NCBI RefSeq assembly: GCF_001746295.1
Contig: NZ_MJAH01000017.1
Coordinates: 149,590 to 197,885, forward strand
Source: Streptomyces sp. LUP47B
GTDB taxonomy: Bacteria; Actinomycetota; Actinomycetes; Streptomycetales; Streptomycetaceae
DNA: 48,296 nt
Direction: 5' to 3'
The notes beneath the pieces are model-generated. The model was not told the DNA's origin. It did no database searches and saw only the letters and a list, made by a program, of their open reading frames with translations. Shown in pieces: positions 39,440 through 48,238 of this stretch (position 1 is the stretch's first letter; every line of letters starts with the position of its first letter). The position numbers were made by a program, and so were the translations under genes.

Positions 39440-39757
39440 GTGACTTACATGCTCTTTGCGGCCGACAAGGGAGACATCAACACCATCATCGGCGGGATCG
39501 CTCCGGACTGGGGCCCCTTCGGGGCGCTGGGGACCGAGGCGAAGACGATGATCCAGGTCGTCATGGCGGTCGCCATCCTGCTCTGCCTCGGGATCGCCAT
39601 CTGGGGCGCCGCCAAACAGCGCATCGGCGCCACCGCACTGCGGGACACCTTCAGCGCGGAACAGGGCAAGGGCCTCATCATCGCGGGACTGACGGGAGTC
39701 TTCATCATCGGCTCCCTGGGCACGCTCTTCACCATCGTGTACGGCATGGCCGTATAG
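39440..39757 (+). CDS. Small two-helix membrane protein of the T4SS-like operon (pilin-like candidate)
   Basis: A 105-residue protein with two membrane helices (about 35-56, MIQVVMAVAILLCLGIAIWGAA; and 78-101, GLIIAGLTGVFIIGSLGTLFTIV) joined by a short polar loop, the size and layout of VirB2/TrbC-like pilin subunits, though no signal peptide is evident. Start GTG 39440; ATG 39449 (MLFAADK) is nearly as good. First gene of the operon, before the VirB8-like and VirB6-like genes. Pilin role is inference from size and order. Confidence 0.75.
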   Translation: MTYMLFAADKGDINTIIGGIAPDWGPFGALGTEAKTMIQVVMAVAILLCLGIAIWGAAKQRIGATALRDTFSAEQGKGLIIAGLTGVFIIGSLGTLFTIVYGMAV

Positions 39758-39910
39758 CCGCCGCGTCCGGTACAGCCCCTCCACCCCACCCGTCCGCAGT
39801 GCCCACCGGCTGAGGTTGCGTTCCCTGATGTCGAGTCACCACACCGCACCCGCGCGGCTACCGTCGTACTCCTACGCGTTTTCGTACGACGTCGAGGGGA
39901 CGTGAGCGGC

Positions 39911-40744
39911 ATGAGTCTCGGAGACGACCCAGAGGACTCCGGCGGTTACGGCGGCACGGGCCAGACCCGCACCCGGTACCCGGAGGGCGGCAGCGACGTC
40001 TACGGCGGCGCCCGCCGGGGCAACCGCTCGTCCTCCCGAAGCCTGGTCACCGTGGTCGGCGTCGTCGTCCTCCTGATCGCCGCGATCGCCTTCGCGAACC
40101 GTGGGGGGGACGATGCCTCTTCCTCAGCGAAGGGGACGGGCGGCCAGCCGGACGTCGCATCGACGGCCCCCAGCGGAACCAAGCCGGTGCAGTCCACACC
40201 GGGCGTCATCCCGACGGGCTACGCGCATGACGCACAGGGAGCGCAGAGCGCGGCGGCGAACTATGCGACGGTCTTGGTCTCCGCCGATATCCTGAAGCCG
40301 GCCCGGCGAGCCGAGCTCGTCCAGCAGGTCTTCGTGACGGACAAGCAGGCCGCCCTGACTGCCAAGTTCAACAAGGCATACTCCGCGGAGTTCCTGAGCA
40401 AGCTCGGCCTCGACCAGAACGGTGACGCGGCCCCAGGCGATACCTATGTCTCTCGCACTGTCCCGATCGGCACCAAGGTCACCAGCGCATCGGCCACCTC
40501 AGCAGCCGTCGAGGTCTGGTGCACCGGCTTGTACGGCACGGCGGGCGCCGACTCGACCGACCCGGTGACAAGCGACTGGTTCACCATGACCCTCCAAATG
40601 CGCTGGGCGGACAGCGACTGGAAGGTCGACAGCTTCTCCCAGAAGGACGGCCCCGCTCCCGTTCCTGGGGACGACAAGGCGTCGAGCGCTGACGACATGG
40701 CAAAGGCCGTCGAGGAGTACGGAGGCTTCACTTATGCCCGGTAG
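39911..40744 (+). CDS. Bitopic membrane protein of the T4SS-like operon (VirB8-like candidate)
   Basis: A 277-residue protein: Gly/Arg/Ser-rich cytoplasmic N-terminus, one helix at about residues 45-62 (SLVTVVGVVVLLIAAIAFA), a disordered Ser/Gly/Pro linker, then a globular extracytoplasmic domain of about 170 residues (AAANYATVLVSADILKPARR ... FTMTLQMRWADSDWKVDSFSQ) with NTF2-like character, as in VirB8/TcpC proteins. ATG 39911 is favoured over GTG 39902 because GAGGGGA is 11 nt upstream. It overlaps the next gene by 11 nt. I do not recognise a named family with certainty. Confidence 0.8.
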   Translation: MSLGDDPEDSGGYGGTGQTRTRYPEGGSDVYGGARRGNRSSSRSLVTVVGVVVLLIAAIAFANRGGDDASSSAKGTGGQPDVASTAPSGTKPVQSTPGVIPTGYAHDAQGAQSAAANYATVLVSADILKPARRAELVQQVFVTDKQAALTAKFNKAYSAEFLSKLGLDQNGDAAPGDTYVSRTVPIGTKVTSASATSAAVEVWCTGLYGTAGADSTDPVTSDWFTMTLQMRWADSDWKVDSFSQKDGPAPVPGDDKASSADDMAKAVEEYGGFTYAR

Positions 40745-42065
40745 CCAGCGCCTCGCACTCAAGGTCACCGCCGCGTTCGCCACCGTACAGACCGCCGTCG
40801 TGCTGCTCGCCGCCCGCGCCGCAGCCGCACCTACACCCACGCCGACCCCCACCGAGACCGCCGACAACTGCAGCCTCCTGTCGGGCCAGGCCAAACAGAT
40901 CTGCGAAGGTGACTCCTCGGGCGGATCCTCCGGTGGATCCCCCTCCCTGGACCCCACTTCCACCCTCGACCCCATGTCCTCCCTGGCCAAGAGCTGCGCG
41001 AAGGCCGCCGCCTGGACCATCGACAAGCTCAGCGACGCCGTCGAGAACACCGCGAACGTCGACTTCACCAACCAGAAGTTCCTCCAGCAGTACGCCGTCG
41101 TCTTCGCGGCATCGACCATCCTCACCCTTCTCCTGTGGCTGCTGGCCGTGGCCAAGCGCGCGGTGCGAGGCGTCCCCCTCACCACCGCCATCAGCGAGGC
41201 GATCGGCTTCCTGTGGCTGACCGTGCTCGCGTCCGCCTTCACCCCCCTCATCCTCTACACCGTCGTCTCCGCCACCGACGGTGTCTCAGAGGTCCTCGCG
41301 AAGGCCACCGGCGACCAGACCGACACGTTCTTCGGCACCTTCTCCGGCGCCCTGGAGAAGGGCAACGACATCGGCGGCGGCCCCATCATGCTGATCGTCG
41401 TCTCCCTCGTCAGCATCCTCGCCGCCGGCGTCCTGTGGCTGGAGCTCGTCATCAGAGCCGCCCTCCTCTACGTCGGCGCCCTCCTCGGCACCGTCGTCTA
41501 CGCCGGCCTCGTCGACAAGAACCTCTGGGGCCACGTCCGCCGCTGGGCCGGCATCATGATCGCCGTCATCCTGGTCAAACCGGTGATCGTCATCGTCCTC
41601 GGCCTCGCCGGCGCGCTCTCCTCCGACGACGGCCCCGACGCCTTCTCCGCCGTCGTCTCCGGCCTCGCCATCATCCTGCTCGCCATCTTCGCCAGCGCGA
41701 TGATCTACCGCTTCGTCCCCGGCTTCGGCGACGAGATCGCCGGCTCCCGCAACAACCGCATCATGCAGAACGCCGAGGGCAAGGCCGCCGCCGTGATCAG
41801 CTCCCCGGCCACCCTGGTCGCCCAGGGCATCAAGACCCACAGCTCCCGGGCCGACAACAACGGTCAGGCCTCCGGAGGATCGGGCGCCCGCCCGAGCAAC
41901 CCGGCGTCCGGCGGAGTCGCCGCCCACAGCTCGCGCACCCCGAACGGAGGCGGCGGATCTGTCCCCTCCGCCGCTCCCGCTCCCCGCGCGGGCAACGCGG
42001 TGAACACCCCGCACGCCGGCAACCGCAACGCAGGCAGCAACAGCACAGGAGGTGACGGGCGTTGA
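40734..42065 (+). CDS. Polytopic membrane protein of the T4SS-like operon (VirB6/TrbL-like)
   Basis: A 443-residue protein with a signal-like first segment ending in AAAAP, a Ser/Gly/Pro linker, then about six membrane helices between residues 120 and 335 and a 100-residue disordered, Ser/Asn/Gly-rich hydrophilic tail. The layout (exported N-terminus, central helices with a large amphipathic loop, long polar C-terminus) is that of TrbL/VirB6 channel proteins. It overlaps the upstream gene by 11 nt and the downstream gene by 4 nt (TTGA). Function inferred from topology and position before the VirB4 genes. Confidence 0.8.
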   Translation: MPGSQRLALKVTAAFATVQTAVVLLAARAAAAPTPTPTPTETADNCSLLSGQAKQICEGDSSGGSSGGSPSLDPTSTLDPMSSLAKSCAKAAAWTIDKLSDAVENTANVDFTNQKFLQQYAVVFAASTILTLLLWLLAVAKRAVRGVPLTTAISEAIGFLWLTVLASAFTPLILYTVVSATDGVSEVLAKATGDQTDTFFGTFSGALEKGNDIGGGPIMLIVVSLVSILAAGVLWLELVIRAALLYVGALLGTVVYAGLVDKNLWGHVRRWAGIMIAVILVKPVIVIVLGLAGALSSDDGPDAFSAVVSGLAIILLAIFASAMIYRFVPGFGDEIAGSRNNRIMQNAEGKAAAVISSPATLVAQGIKTHSSRADNNGQASGGSGARPSNPASGGVAAHSSRTPNGGGGSVPSAAPAPRAGNAVNTPHAGNRNAGSNSTGGDGR

Positions 42066-43621
42066 CGACCGAGTCCCACGTGTCGCATACGGTCACGCCC
42101 CGCCGTACATATCTGATCGGCCGCGCCCGGCCGAACGCGATCGTCGGCCGCAACCGCGAGACGGGCGAGATCGCGCTCATCATCGTGGGCGCGTTCCTCG
42201 GCATGATGTGCGGGCTCCTCGTCCCGGTGCTCTCCCTGCGCATCGTGCTCCTGATGGGCTTCCCTCTCGTCGCCCTCGCCGCGGTCTACGTGCCGTACAA
42301 GCGCCGCACGTTCTACAGGTGGTTCGAGATCAACCGCAGTTACAAGCGGACCCTGCGCCAGGGCACGACCTACCGCTCCTCCGTGATGGAGGCCGGCACC
42401 CACGTCGACGGCCGCGAGGTCGAGGTCGGCCCGCCCCCGGGCATCGGCCGGATCAACTGGCTCGCCGCCCCGTTCGGCCCCGACGAGATCGCCGTACTGC
42501 TCCACGCGGACCGCCGCACGGTGACGGCCGCCATCGAGATCGAGGGCCCCGGCGTCGGCCTGCGCGACTCCGAGGACCAGGAAGCCCTCGTCGACCGCTT
42601 CGGCACCCTCCTCAAGCACGTGGCCAACGGCGACGGCTTCGTCACCCGCATCCAGATGCTCGCCCGCACCCTCCCCGCCGACCCCGACGCCCACGCCAAG
42701 GACGTCGCGATGCGCGGGGACGGCAGGGCCCTGCCCTGGCTGCAGACGTCGTACGACCAACTCCAGTCCATGGTGTCGACCAGCAGCGAGCAGCACCGCG
42801 CCTACCTCGTCGCGTGCATGCAGTACAGCCGGGAACTGGCCGCCGAGGCCCACGCGATGGCCCGCGTCGCACGCCCCCACAACGGCCGCAAGCTCGACCG
42901 GGACGCCGGCCTCGCGGTCGTCATGGCGCGCGAGCTGACCGACATCTGCTCGCGCCTCCAGGAGGCCGACATCCGGGTCCGCCAGCCCCTCGGCCAGGGC
43001 CGGCTGGCCTCGCTGATCCACTCCATGTACGACCCCGACCACCCCATCGACCACATCCAGGCGATGACCAAGCGCAACGCCTGGCCGGCCGAACTCGACG
43101 CCATGGAACCGACGTTCCTCCAGGCGAAGACCCGGGAGTCCAGCACCCGCGCGCCCTGGTGCCACGCCACGGCCTGGGTGAAGGAGTGGCCGATGACCCC
43201 GGTGGGCGTCAACTTCCTCGCGCCGCTCCTCGTCCACACCCCGGACGTCATCCGAACGGTCGCAGTGACGATGGATCTCGAGCCCACCGAGGTAGCCATC
43301 GAACGCATGTTGACCGAGAAGACCAACGACGAGGCCGAGGCCTCCCGCGCCGCCAAGATGAACCGCACCGTCGACCCCCGTGACGTCGCCTCCCACAACC
43401 GCCTGGACCAGCGCGGCGAGGACCTCGCGAGCGGCGCGGCCGGCGTCAACCTGGTCGGCTACATCACCGTCTCCTCCCGTAACCCCGAGGCCCTGGCCCG
43501 CGACAAGCGGACCATCCGGGCCTCGGCCGGAAAGTCGTACCTGAAACTGGAGTGGTGCGACCGCGAGCACCATCGCGCCTTCGTGAACACCCTTCCGTTC
43601 GCCACCGGCATTCGAAGGTAG
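42062..43621 (+). CDS. SCO6880-family protein: VirB3-like membrane part plus VirB4 N-terminal domain
   Basis: A 519-residue protein. Two close membrane helices (about 38-80) follow a PRRTYLIGRARPNAIVGR start, as in VirB3/TraC fusions. From about residue 125 (GRINWLAAPFGPDEIAVLLH) it has the mixed N-terminal domain of VirB4/TraC ATPases, but no Walker motifs; those are in the next gene. It is thus the scaffold half of a split VirB4. The TTG start overlaps the previous stop (TTGA) and is supported by GGAGGTGACGGGCG upstream. It probably docks the ATPase at the inner face of the channel. Confidence 0.85.
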   Translation: MTTESHVSHTVTPRRTYLIGRARPNAIVGRNRETGEIALIIVGAFLGMMCGLLVPVLSLRIVLLMGFPLVALAAVYVPYKRRTFYRWFEINRSYKRTLRQGTTYRSSVMEAGTHVDGREVEVGPPPGIGRINWLAAPFGPDEIAVLLHADRRTVTAAIEIEGPGVGLRDSEDQEALVDRFGTLLKHVANGDGFVTRIQMLARTLPADPDAHAKDVAMRGDGRALPWLQTSYDQLQSMVSTSSEQHRAYLVACMQYSRELAAEAHAMARVARPHNGRKLDRDAGLAVVMARELTDICSRLQEADIRVRQPLGQGRLASLIHSMYDPDHPIDHIQAMTKRNAWPAELDAMEPTFLQAKTRESSTRAPWCHATAWVKEWPMTPVGVNFLAPLLVHTPDVIRTVAVTMDLEPTEVAIERMLTEKTNDEAEASRAAKMNRTVDPRDVASHNRLDQRGEDLASGAAGVNLVGYITVSSRNPEALARDKRTIRASAGKSYLKLEWCDREHHRAFVNTLPFATGIRR

Positions 43622-43631
43622 GGGCTGCCGC

Positions 43632-45041
43632 ATGCGGGATCCGATGTCCATCCTCACCGACGCCTTCACGTCCTTCCTCTTCGGAAAGGTCGAGACGACC
43701 CGCCTGCCGGTCCGCACCTCCACCGGCCAGGCGCAGGCGGTCTACCTCCCGACCGCGGCGCCGGGCCTCGGCGACTCGGGGGTGATCATCGGCCGCGAGG
43801 TCTACTCCGGCAAGGGCTACATCTACGACCCCTTCCAGCTCTACGGCCAGCAGCTCCCGGCACCGCACTGGCTGGTCCTGGGCGAGTCAGGCAACGGCAA
43901 GTCAGCGCTCGAGAAGACGTACGTCCTACGGCAGCTGCGCTTCCGCGACCGCCAGGTCGTCGTCCTGGACGCCCAGGGCGAGGACGGCGTCGGTGAATGG
44001 AACCTCATCGCGCAGGAGCTGGGCATAACTCCCATCCGCCTGGACCCGATGGCCGCCCTGGACATGGGGATCCGCCTCAACCCGCTCGACCCCGCGATCA
44101 CGACGACCGGCCAGCTCGCCCTGCTCCGGACCATCATCGAGGTCGCGATGGGCCACGGCCTCGACGAGCGCTCCGGCTTCGCACTGAAGGTCGCGCACGC
44201 CTACGTCAACGAGACGATCGTCGACCGCCAGCCGATCCTCACGGACATCGTGGAGCAGCTACGCCACCCCGAGCCCGAGTCGGCCGAGGCGATGAACGTC
44301 GACATAGAGGACGTCCGCGCGTGGGGGCTGGATGTCGCCCTGGTCATCGACCGCCTGGTCGACGGTGACCTGCGGGGCATGTTCGACGGCCCCACAACGG
44401 TCGGCATCGACCTGGACGCGCCGCTGATCGTCTTCGATTTGTCCCACATCGACCGCAACTCCATCGCCATGCCCATCCTCATGGCGATCGTCGGAGTTTG
44501 GCTGGAACACACCTGGATCCGCCCCGACCGGAAGAAGCGCATCTTCCTGGTCGAGGAGGCCTGGCACATCATCGCCAGCCCCTTCGTGGCCCAGCTCTTC
44601 CAGCGGCTGCTGAAGTTCGGTCGACGGCTCGGCCTGTCCTTCGTCGCGGTCGTCCACCACCTGTCCGACGTCGTGGACGGAGCGGCGGCCAAGGAGGCCG
44701 CGGCGATCCTGAAGATGGCGTCGACGAGGACGATCTACGCCCAGAAGGCGGACGAGGCACGCGCGACGGGCCGGGTCCTCGGCCTGCCCCGATGGGCGGT
44801 CGAGATCATCCCCTCCCTCACCCCAGGCATCGCCGTCTGGGACGTCAACGGCAACGTCCAGGTGGTCAAACACCTGGTCACCGAGACCGAACGCCCCCTG
44901 GTCTTCACCGACCGCGCGATGACGGAGTCCTCCAGCGATCTCGCCGACGAAGCCCTGCGCGCCGCGGAGCTGGAGGCGGAGGAGCGGGCGGCTGCCTTCG
45001 TGGAGCAGCACCTGGGCGACTCCGAGTCGACGGTGGCGTAG
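43632..45041 (+). CDS. VirB4/TraC-type secretion ATPase (C-terminal half of a split VirB4)
   Basis: A 469-residue ATPase with Walker A GESGNGKSA (84-92, Lys90), LDAQGEDG as the second motif, Walker B IFLVEEAW (304-311) and the VirB4-type continuation FQRLLKFGRRLGLSFVAVVHHLSDV. It lacks the long N-terminal domain of a full VirB4, which the upstream gene supplies. It should power assembly or substrate transfer in the T4SS-like complex. ATG 43632 has AGGGG upstream; a second ATG (43644) is in frame. Belongs to the same operon, 10 nt after the SCO6880-like gene and 13 nt before the VirD4-like gene. Confidence 0.9.
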   Translation: MRDPMSILTDAFTSFLFGKVETTRLPVRTSTGQAQAVYLPTAAPGLGDSGVIIGREVYSGKGYIYDPFQLYGQQLPAPHWLVLGESGNGKSALEKTYVLRQLRFRDRQVVVLDAQGEDGVGEWNLIAQELGITPIRLDPMAALDMGIRLNPLDPAITTTGQLALLRTIIEVAMGHGLDERSGFALKVAHAYVNETIVDRQPILTDIVEQLRHPEPESAEAMNVDIEDVRAWGLDVALVIDRLVDGDLRGMFDGPTTVGIDLDAPLIVFDLSHIDRNSIAMPILMAIVGVWLEHTWIRPDRKKRIFLVEEAWHIIASPFVAQLFQRLLKFGRRLGLSFVAVVHHLSDVVDGAAAKEAAAILKMASTRTIYAQKADEARATGRVLGLPRWAVEIIPSLTPGIAVWDVNGNVQVVKHLVTETERPLVFTDRAMTESSSDLADEALRAAELEAEERAAAFVEQHLGDSESTVA

Positions 45042-45054
45042 GAGGGGCGGGCAA

Positions 45055-46548
45055 GTGGTGAGACCGGACGACCGCCACCAGGGCGGTCACGGAGGCCAGG
45101 GAGGCGTGCCTGACGGGCTGTTGGTCGGCATACTCGCCTTCCTCCTCGGCATGACCCTGCTGGTCTGGACGGCGACGGGCCTCGCGGGCCTGTTCGCCCA
45201 CGGCGACTGGCCCAGAAACGTCAGCTTCACGCGCACCCCCCAGGCCATGCGCCATCTCATCGGCCACCCCGAGGACATCCCCGGCGCCTGGCCCGACACC
45301 CCCGCCGGCCAGCTCTCCGGCTACGGCCTGGTCTGGGGCCTGTTCATCGGCCAGCTGCTGATCCTGGGCGTCCTGACGATCTTCGTGATGGGCACACTGG
45401 CCCGCTGGAGGGCGGTACGGGCGAGGACGAGAGCCGAGAAACTGGCGGCACGGGAAAGACGTTCGCACCCCGAACCGGTCCACGAGGTACCGATCCCGAG
45501 GCCGACACCAGAGCCCCAGCTGCAACCGCAACCGGCCATGGCTCCCCTCCCCACCGAGCCACTCAAGGTACCCACTTCCCTGTCCCAGGGTGAACGGGCG
45601 GCCGGGTGGGAAACACCCCGCTCCGAAGGCGCGGTGCTCTACGCCCCGAGAGAATCCCGCCACCCCACCGCGACCCAGGCCATCAGGGACGCGGAGGGCC
45701 CCACGCTCATCGTCACCTCGAACCCGGCGATCTGGCAGGACACCAAAGACGCCAGAGCCAAACTGGGCCCGGTCCACGTCTACGACCCCACCCACCTCTG
45801 CGACACCCCGGCCCGCCTCCACTGGTCCCCCACCACGGGCTGCGAGACCAAGGAAACAGCCACGGCAAGGGCACAGGCCCTCCTCGCCCCCGTCCGTCCC
45901 ACCGCCAAGATCGACCAAGCCGTGGCGGACGTGGCCGAAACGCTCCTGCGCAGCTACCTCCACGCCGCGGCGATAGAAGCCCGCACGATCCGCCACGTCC
46001 ACCGCTGGTGCCAGGGCACCCAGGTCCAGGACGCCGTGAGAACCCTCCGCACCAACCCCAAGGCGGCCCCCGGCTCCGCGGGCGAACTCGAAGCCGCCCT
46101 CACCGCACACCCGGAACGCCGCGACATCGCCCAGGAGTTGACCAGCCGGGCCCTCTCCGCCCTCTTCACGGTCAACATCCGCGAGGCATGCACTCCCAAC
46201 CGAAATGATGCCCTCGCCTTGGATTCCTTCGTCGACGAAGGGGGCACGCTTTATGTGGTGGGTGAATCCATCGAGGACCCCAGGACCAGCCCGGGCGCGA
46301 TGCCCCTTCTGACGGCCCTCACCTCAAGCGTGGTCGAGCGTGGCCGGCGCATGGCCGAACGGTCATCCTCCGGTCGCCTCGACCCACCACTGACGCTCGT
46401 CCTGGACGACGTCGCAGCCGTGGCTCCGCTTCCCCAGCTCCCCGAGCTGCTGGCCGCCGGAGCGGACCGGGGGCTACCGACCCTGGCCCTGCTCCGGTCC
46501 CGCGAACAGGCCCGCACCCGCTGGCCGGACGCTGACCTCCCGGCGTAG
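45055..46548 (+). CDS. VirD4/TraG-like coupling protein with eroded Walker A
   Basis: A 497-residue protein with two N-terminal membrane helices (about 22-48 and 90-113), a Pro/Gln-rich linker, and a TraG-like ATPase fold. Walker B is intact (LTLVLDDVAAVAPLPQLPEL, from residue 446), followed by the RGLPTLALLRSREQARTRW segment usual after it. At the Walker A position (residues 197-209, APRESRHPTATQA) there is no GxGKS/T and no Lys, so nucleotide hydrolysis is doubtful. The protein stops soon after the post-Walker-B strand, shorter than plasmid TraG proteins. It may keep a structural or substrate-recruiting role. GTG start, last gene of the operon. Assignment moderately firm. Confidence 0.8.
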   Translation: MVRPDDRHQGGHGGQGGVPDGLLVGILAFLLGMTLLVWTATGLAGLFAHGDWPRNVSFTRTPQAMRHLIGHPEDIPGAWPDTPAGQLSGYGLVWGLFIGQLLILGVLTIFVMGTLARWRAVRARTRAEKLAARERRSHPEPVHEVPIPRPTPEPQLQPQPAMAPLPTEPLKVPTSLSQGERAAGWETPRSEGAVLYAPRESRHPTATQAIRDAEGPTLIVTSNPAIWQDTKDARAKLGPVHVYDPTHLCDTPARLHWSPTTGCETKETATARAQALLAPVRPTAKIDQAVADVAETLLRSYLHAAAIEARTIRHVHRWCQGTQVQDAVRTLRTNPKAAPGSAGELEAALTAHPERRDIAQELTSRALSALFTVNIREACTPNRNDALALDSFVDEGGTLYVVGESIEDPRTSPGAMPLLTALTSSVVERGRRMAERSSSGRLDPPLTLVLDDVAAVAPLPQLPELLAAGADRGLPTLALLRSREQARTRWPDADLPA

Positions 46549-46551
46549 AGC

Positions 46552-47409
46552 TCACAAGTCGTACGCGGCCCAGTCGACGACCGGCACATACCCGAGGCGC
46601 CGGTAGAGCGCGTTGCTGGTGGGGTTGGCCGCGTCCGTGAACAGCACGACATCCTCGGCGCCCGCGGTCAGCGCGGCCCGGCTCACCTCCGCCGTCACAG
46701 CACCCGCGTATCCGCGACCGCGCAGAGGGGCCGGGGTGTAGACGGGGTCCACCTGGACCAGCCCGGCGACCATGGGGTTCGCGCCCGCCAGGGAGACGGG
46801 CGTACCGTCCGGAGCCTCCCAGAACGTGTAGTGCTTGTCCGCGAAGCGGGTGCCGGCCCAGGAGTCGGCGTCGATGGTGACGGCTTCCCCCACGTCCGCG
46901 GCGAACCCGCGGCACAGGGCCATGAGTTGCTCAAGATCCCGCTCCTCCACGGCCCGGCCGCGTCCCGCCGGGAGCTGCGCCGGCGGGACGAGCGTGCCCA
47001 GGCGGTGCAGACACAGCCGGACGCGCACGCTCGGCGTCGCCCCGGTGTGCCGCTGCCAGGCCTCGGCGAAAGCAGCGGCGGTAGCCTCGTCCGCGCTGAC
47101 GGACGGAACGGAGTGCCCGAGGGCGACCAGACGAGCGGCGAGGGCGTCGGCCTGCTCGGCGGTGAGAGGAGTGAGGCTCAGACCACGGCCGGGCGACAGG
47201 CGGTAGAAGGCGCCGTGCACCTCACCGGCCCGCTCCAACCAACCGAAGACGGCGGCTTCGGCACCGTACGCGGCCGCCCCGCGTGCACGCAGTCTCGCGG
47301 TCCACGTCAGCTGCATGACGTGCGGGACAGGACGTGAGCGCAGAAACTCCCCGGCGCGAGCGAGGAAGTCGTCGATGTCTTCGGTGAGATGCCAGTCGTC
47401 CGGGCGCAT
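46552..47409 (-). CDS. GNAT acetyltransferase, two-domain
   Basis: A 285-residue protein. The N-terminal half is a degenerate GNAT-like domain (about 1-135); the C-terminal half has the acetyl-CoA loop VDPVYTPAPLRGRGYAGAV and the closing TDAANPTSNALYRRLGYVPV. Soluble; acceptor unknown. It starts 3 nt after the stop of the smaller GNAT gene, so the two form an operon, and it converges on the T4SS-like operon with only 3 nt between stops. Confidence 0.88.
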   Translation of the reverse strand: MRPDDWHLTEDIDDFLARAGEFLRSRPVPHVMQLTWTARLRARGAAAYGAEAAVFGWLERAGEVHGAFYRLSPGRGLSLTPLTAEQADALAARLVALGHSVPSVSADEATAAAFAEAWQRHTGATPSVRVRLCLHRLGTLVPPAQLPAGRGRAVEERDLEQLMALCRGFAADVGEAVTIDADSWAGTRFADKHYTFWEAPDGTPVSLAGANPMVAGLVQVDPVYTPAPLRGRGYAGAVTAEVSRAALTAGAEDVVLFTDAANPTSNALYRRLGYVPVVDWAAYDL

Positions 47410-47412
47410 GCT

Positions 47413-47976
47413 TCATGATCCCTGATGAACTCCGCCGCGCTCCAGCACGAACTCCAGCTCGGACTCCCCCGCAGCCTGTGGCAGCGGCACCCGCACCCCG
47501 CTCGGCACAAACCCCACCTTGCGGTAGAGGCCCTGCGCCCGCCCGTTGTCCTCGTGCACGATGAGCCGCACGCGTTCGGCTCCGGCCCCCCAGGCCCACT
47601 CGAGGCCCGCCGCGAAGAGCGCCTTGGTCAGCTCGCCGCCACGCGCCTCGGGCCGTACGTACACCCCGACGACGTGCCCCTGCCGCCGTTCGACCGGAAA
47701 CCCGGCCCAGTCCGTGGTCCCCGCCTCTTCCAGCAGTACGACCAACTGCCCGAGCCACCGCCCGTCCGACCGCTCGGCGATGAAGTGCTGCGCCCCGGTC
47801 TCCCCTTCGGCGGCCCCGGCCGCCCTGTCCTCCCAGAAGGAGTCCGGGCGGGCGACAGCCTCTTCGTAGGTCTCCAGAAAGGCCAGGTGCGCCACCGGAT
47901 CCCGCAGCGAGTCGAGCCTGAGCTCCTTCACCGCGGGCCATTCATCGGCACGTATGGACCGGATCACATAACCCAT
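47413..47976 (-). CDS. GNAT acetyltransferase, single-domain
   Basis: A 187-residue N-acetyltransferase with the start IRSIRADEWPAVKELRLDSL, the cofactor loop VYVRPEARGGELTKALFAAG and the ending HEDNGRAQGLYRKVGFVPSG. It resembles RimI-like or antibiotic-acetylating GNATs; substrate unknown. ATG 47976 has no Shine-Dalgarno; a TACTCT about 9 bp upstream could be a -10, so a leaderless message is possible. It reads away from the rRNA terminator on the same strand. Confidence 0.88.
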   Translation of the reverse strand: MGYVIRSIRADEWPAVKELRLDSLRDPVAHLAFLETYEEAVARPDSFWEDRAAGAAEGETGAQHFIAERSDGRWLGQLVVLLEEAGTTDWAGFPVERRQGHVVGVYVRPEARGGELTKALFAAGLEWAWGAGAERVRLIVHEDNGRAQGLYRKVGFVPSGVRVPLPQAAGESELEFVLERGGVHQGS

Positions 47977-48001
47977 GCCGGCCAGAGTAGTACCTGAAAT
48001 G

Positions 48002-48037
48002 CAGAAAGGCCCACACCATAAGGTGTAGGCCTTTCTG
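48002..48037 (-). terminator. rRNA operon terminator
   Basis: CAGAAAGGCC (48002-48011) pairs with GGCCTTTCTG (48028-48037), continued inside by ACACC-ataa-GGTGT with one mismatch. Located 10 nt after the 5S gene on the minus strand, with a T-rich CTGCATTTC following. Confidence 0.9.
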
Positions 48038-48046
48038 TCTAAAATT

Positions 48047-48166
48047 TGTTCGGCGGTGTCCTACTCTCCCACAGGGTCCCCCCTGCAGTACCATCGGCGC
48101 TGTAAGGCTTAGCTTCCGGGTTCGGAATGTAACCGGGCGTTTCCCTCACGCTATGACCACCGAAAC
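48047..48166 (-). rRNA. rrf: 5S ribosomal RNA
   Basis: On the minus strand the sequence begins GTTTCGGTGGTCATAGCG, contains CCCGGTTACATTCCGAAC and CGCCGATGGTACTGCAGGGG, and ends GAGAGTAGGACACCGCCGAA, the usual Streptomyces 5S. Ends are set by complementarity of the 5' and 3' strands (about 120 nt) and may be off by a few bases. Confidence 0.96.
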
Positions 48167-48238
48167 ACTATGAAGTTACGACCGGAAACATGACACGGTC
48201 GTTGCCTCAGAACTAACACAGTGGACGCGAGCAAATAT

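Noticed and set aside
48167..48238. tRNA in the 23S-5S spacer
   Set aside because: The spacer is only about 70 nt and has no cloverleaf or T-loop sequence.
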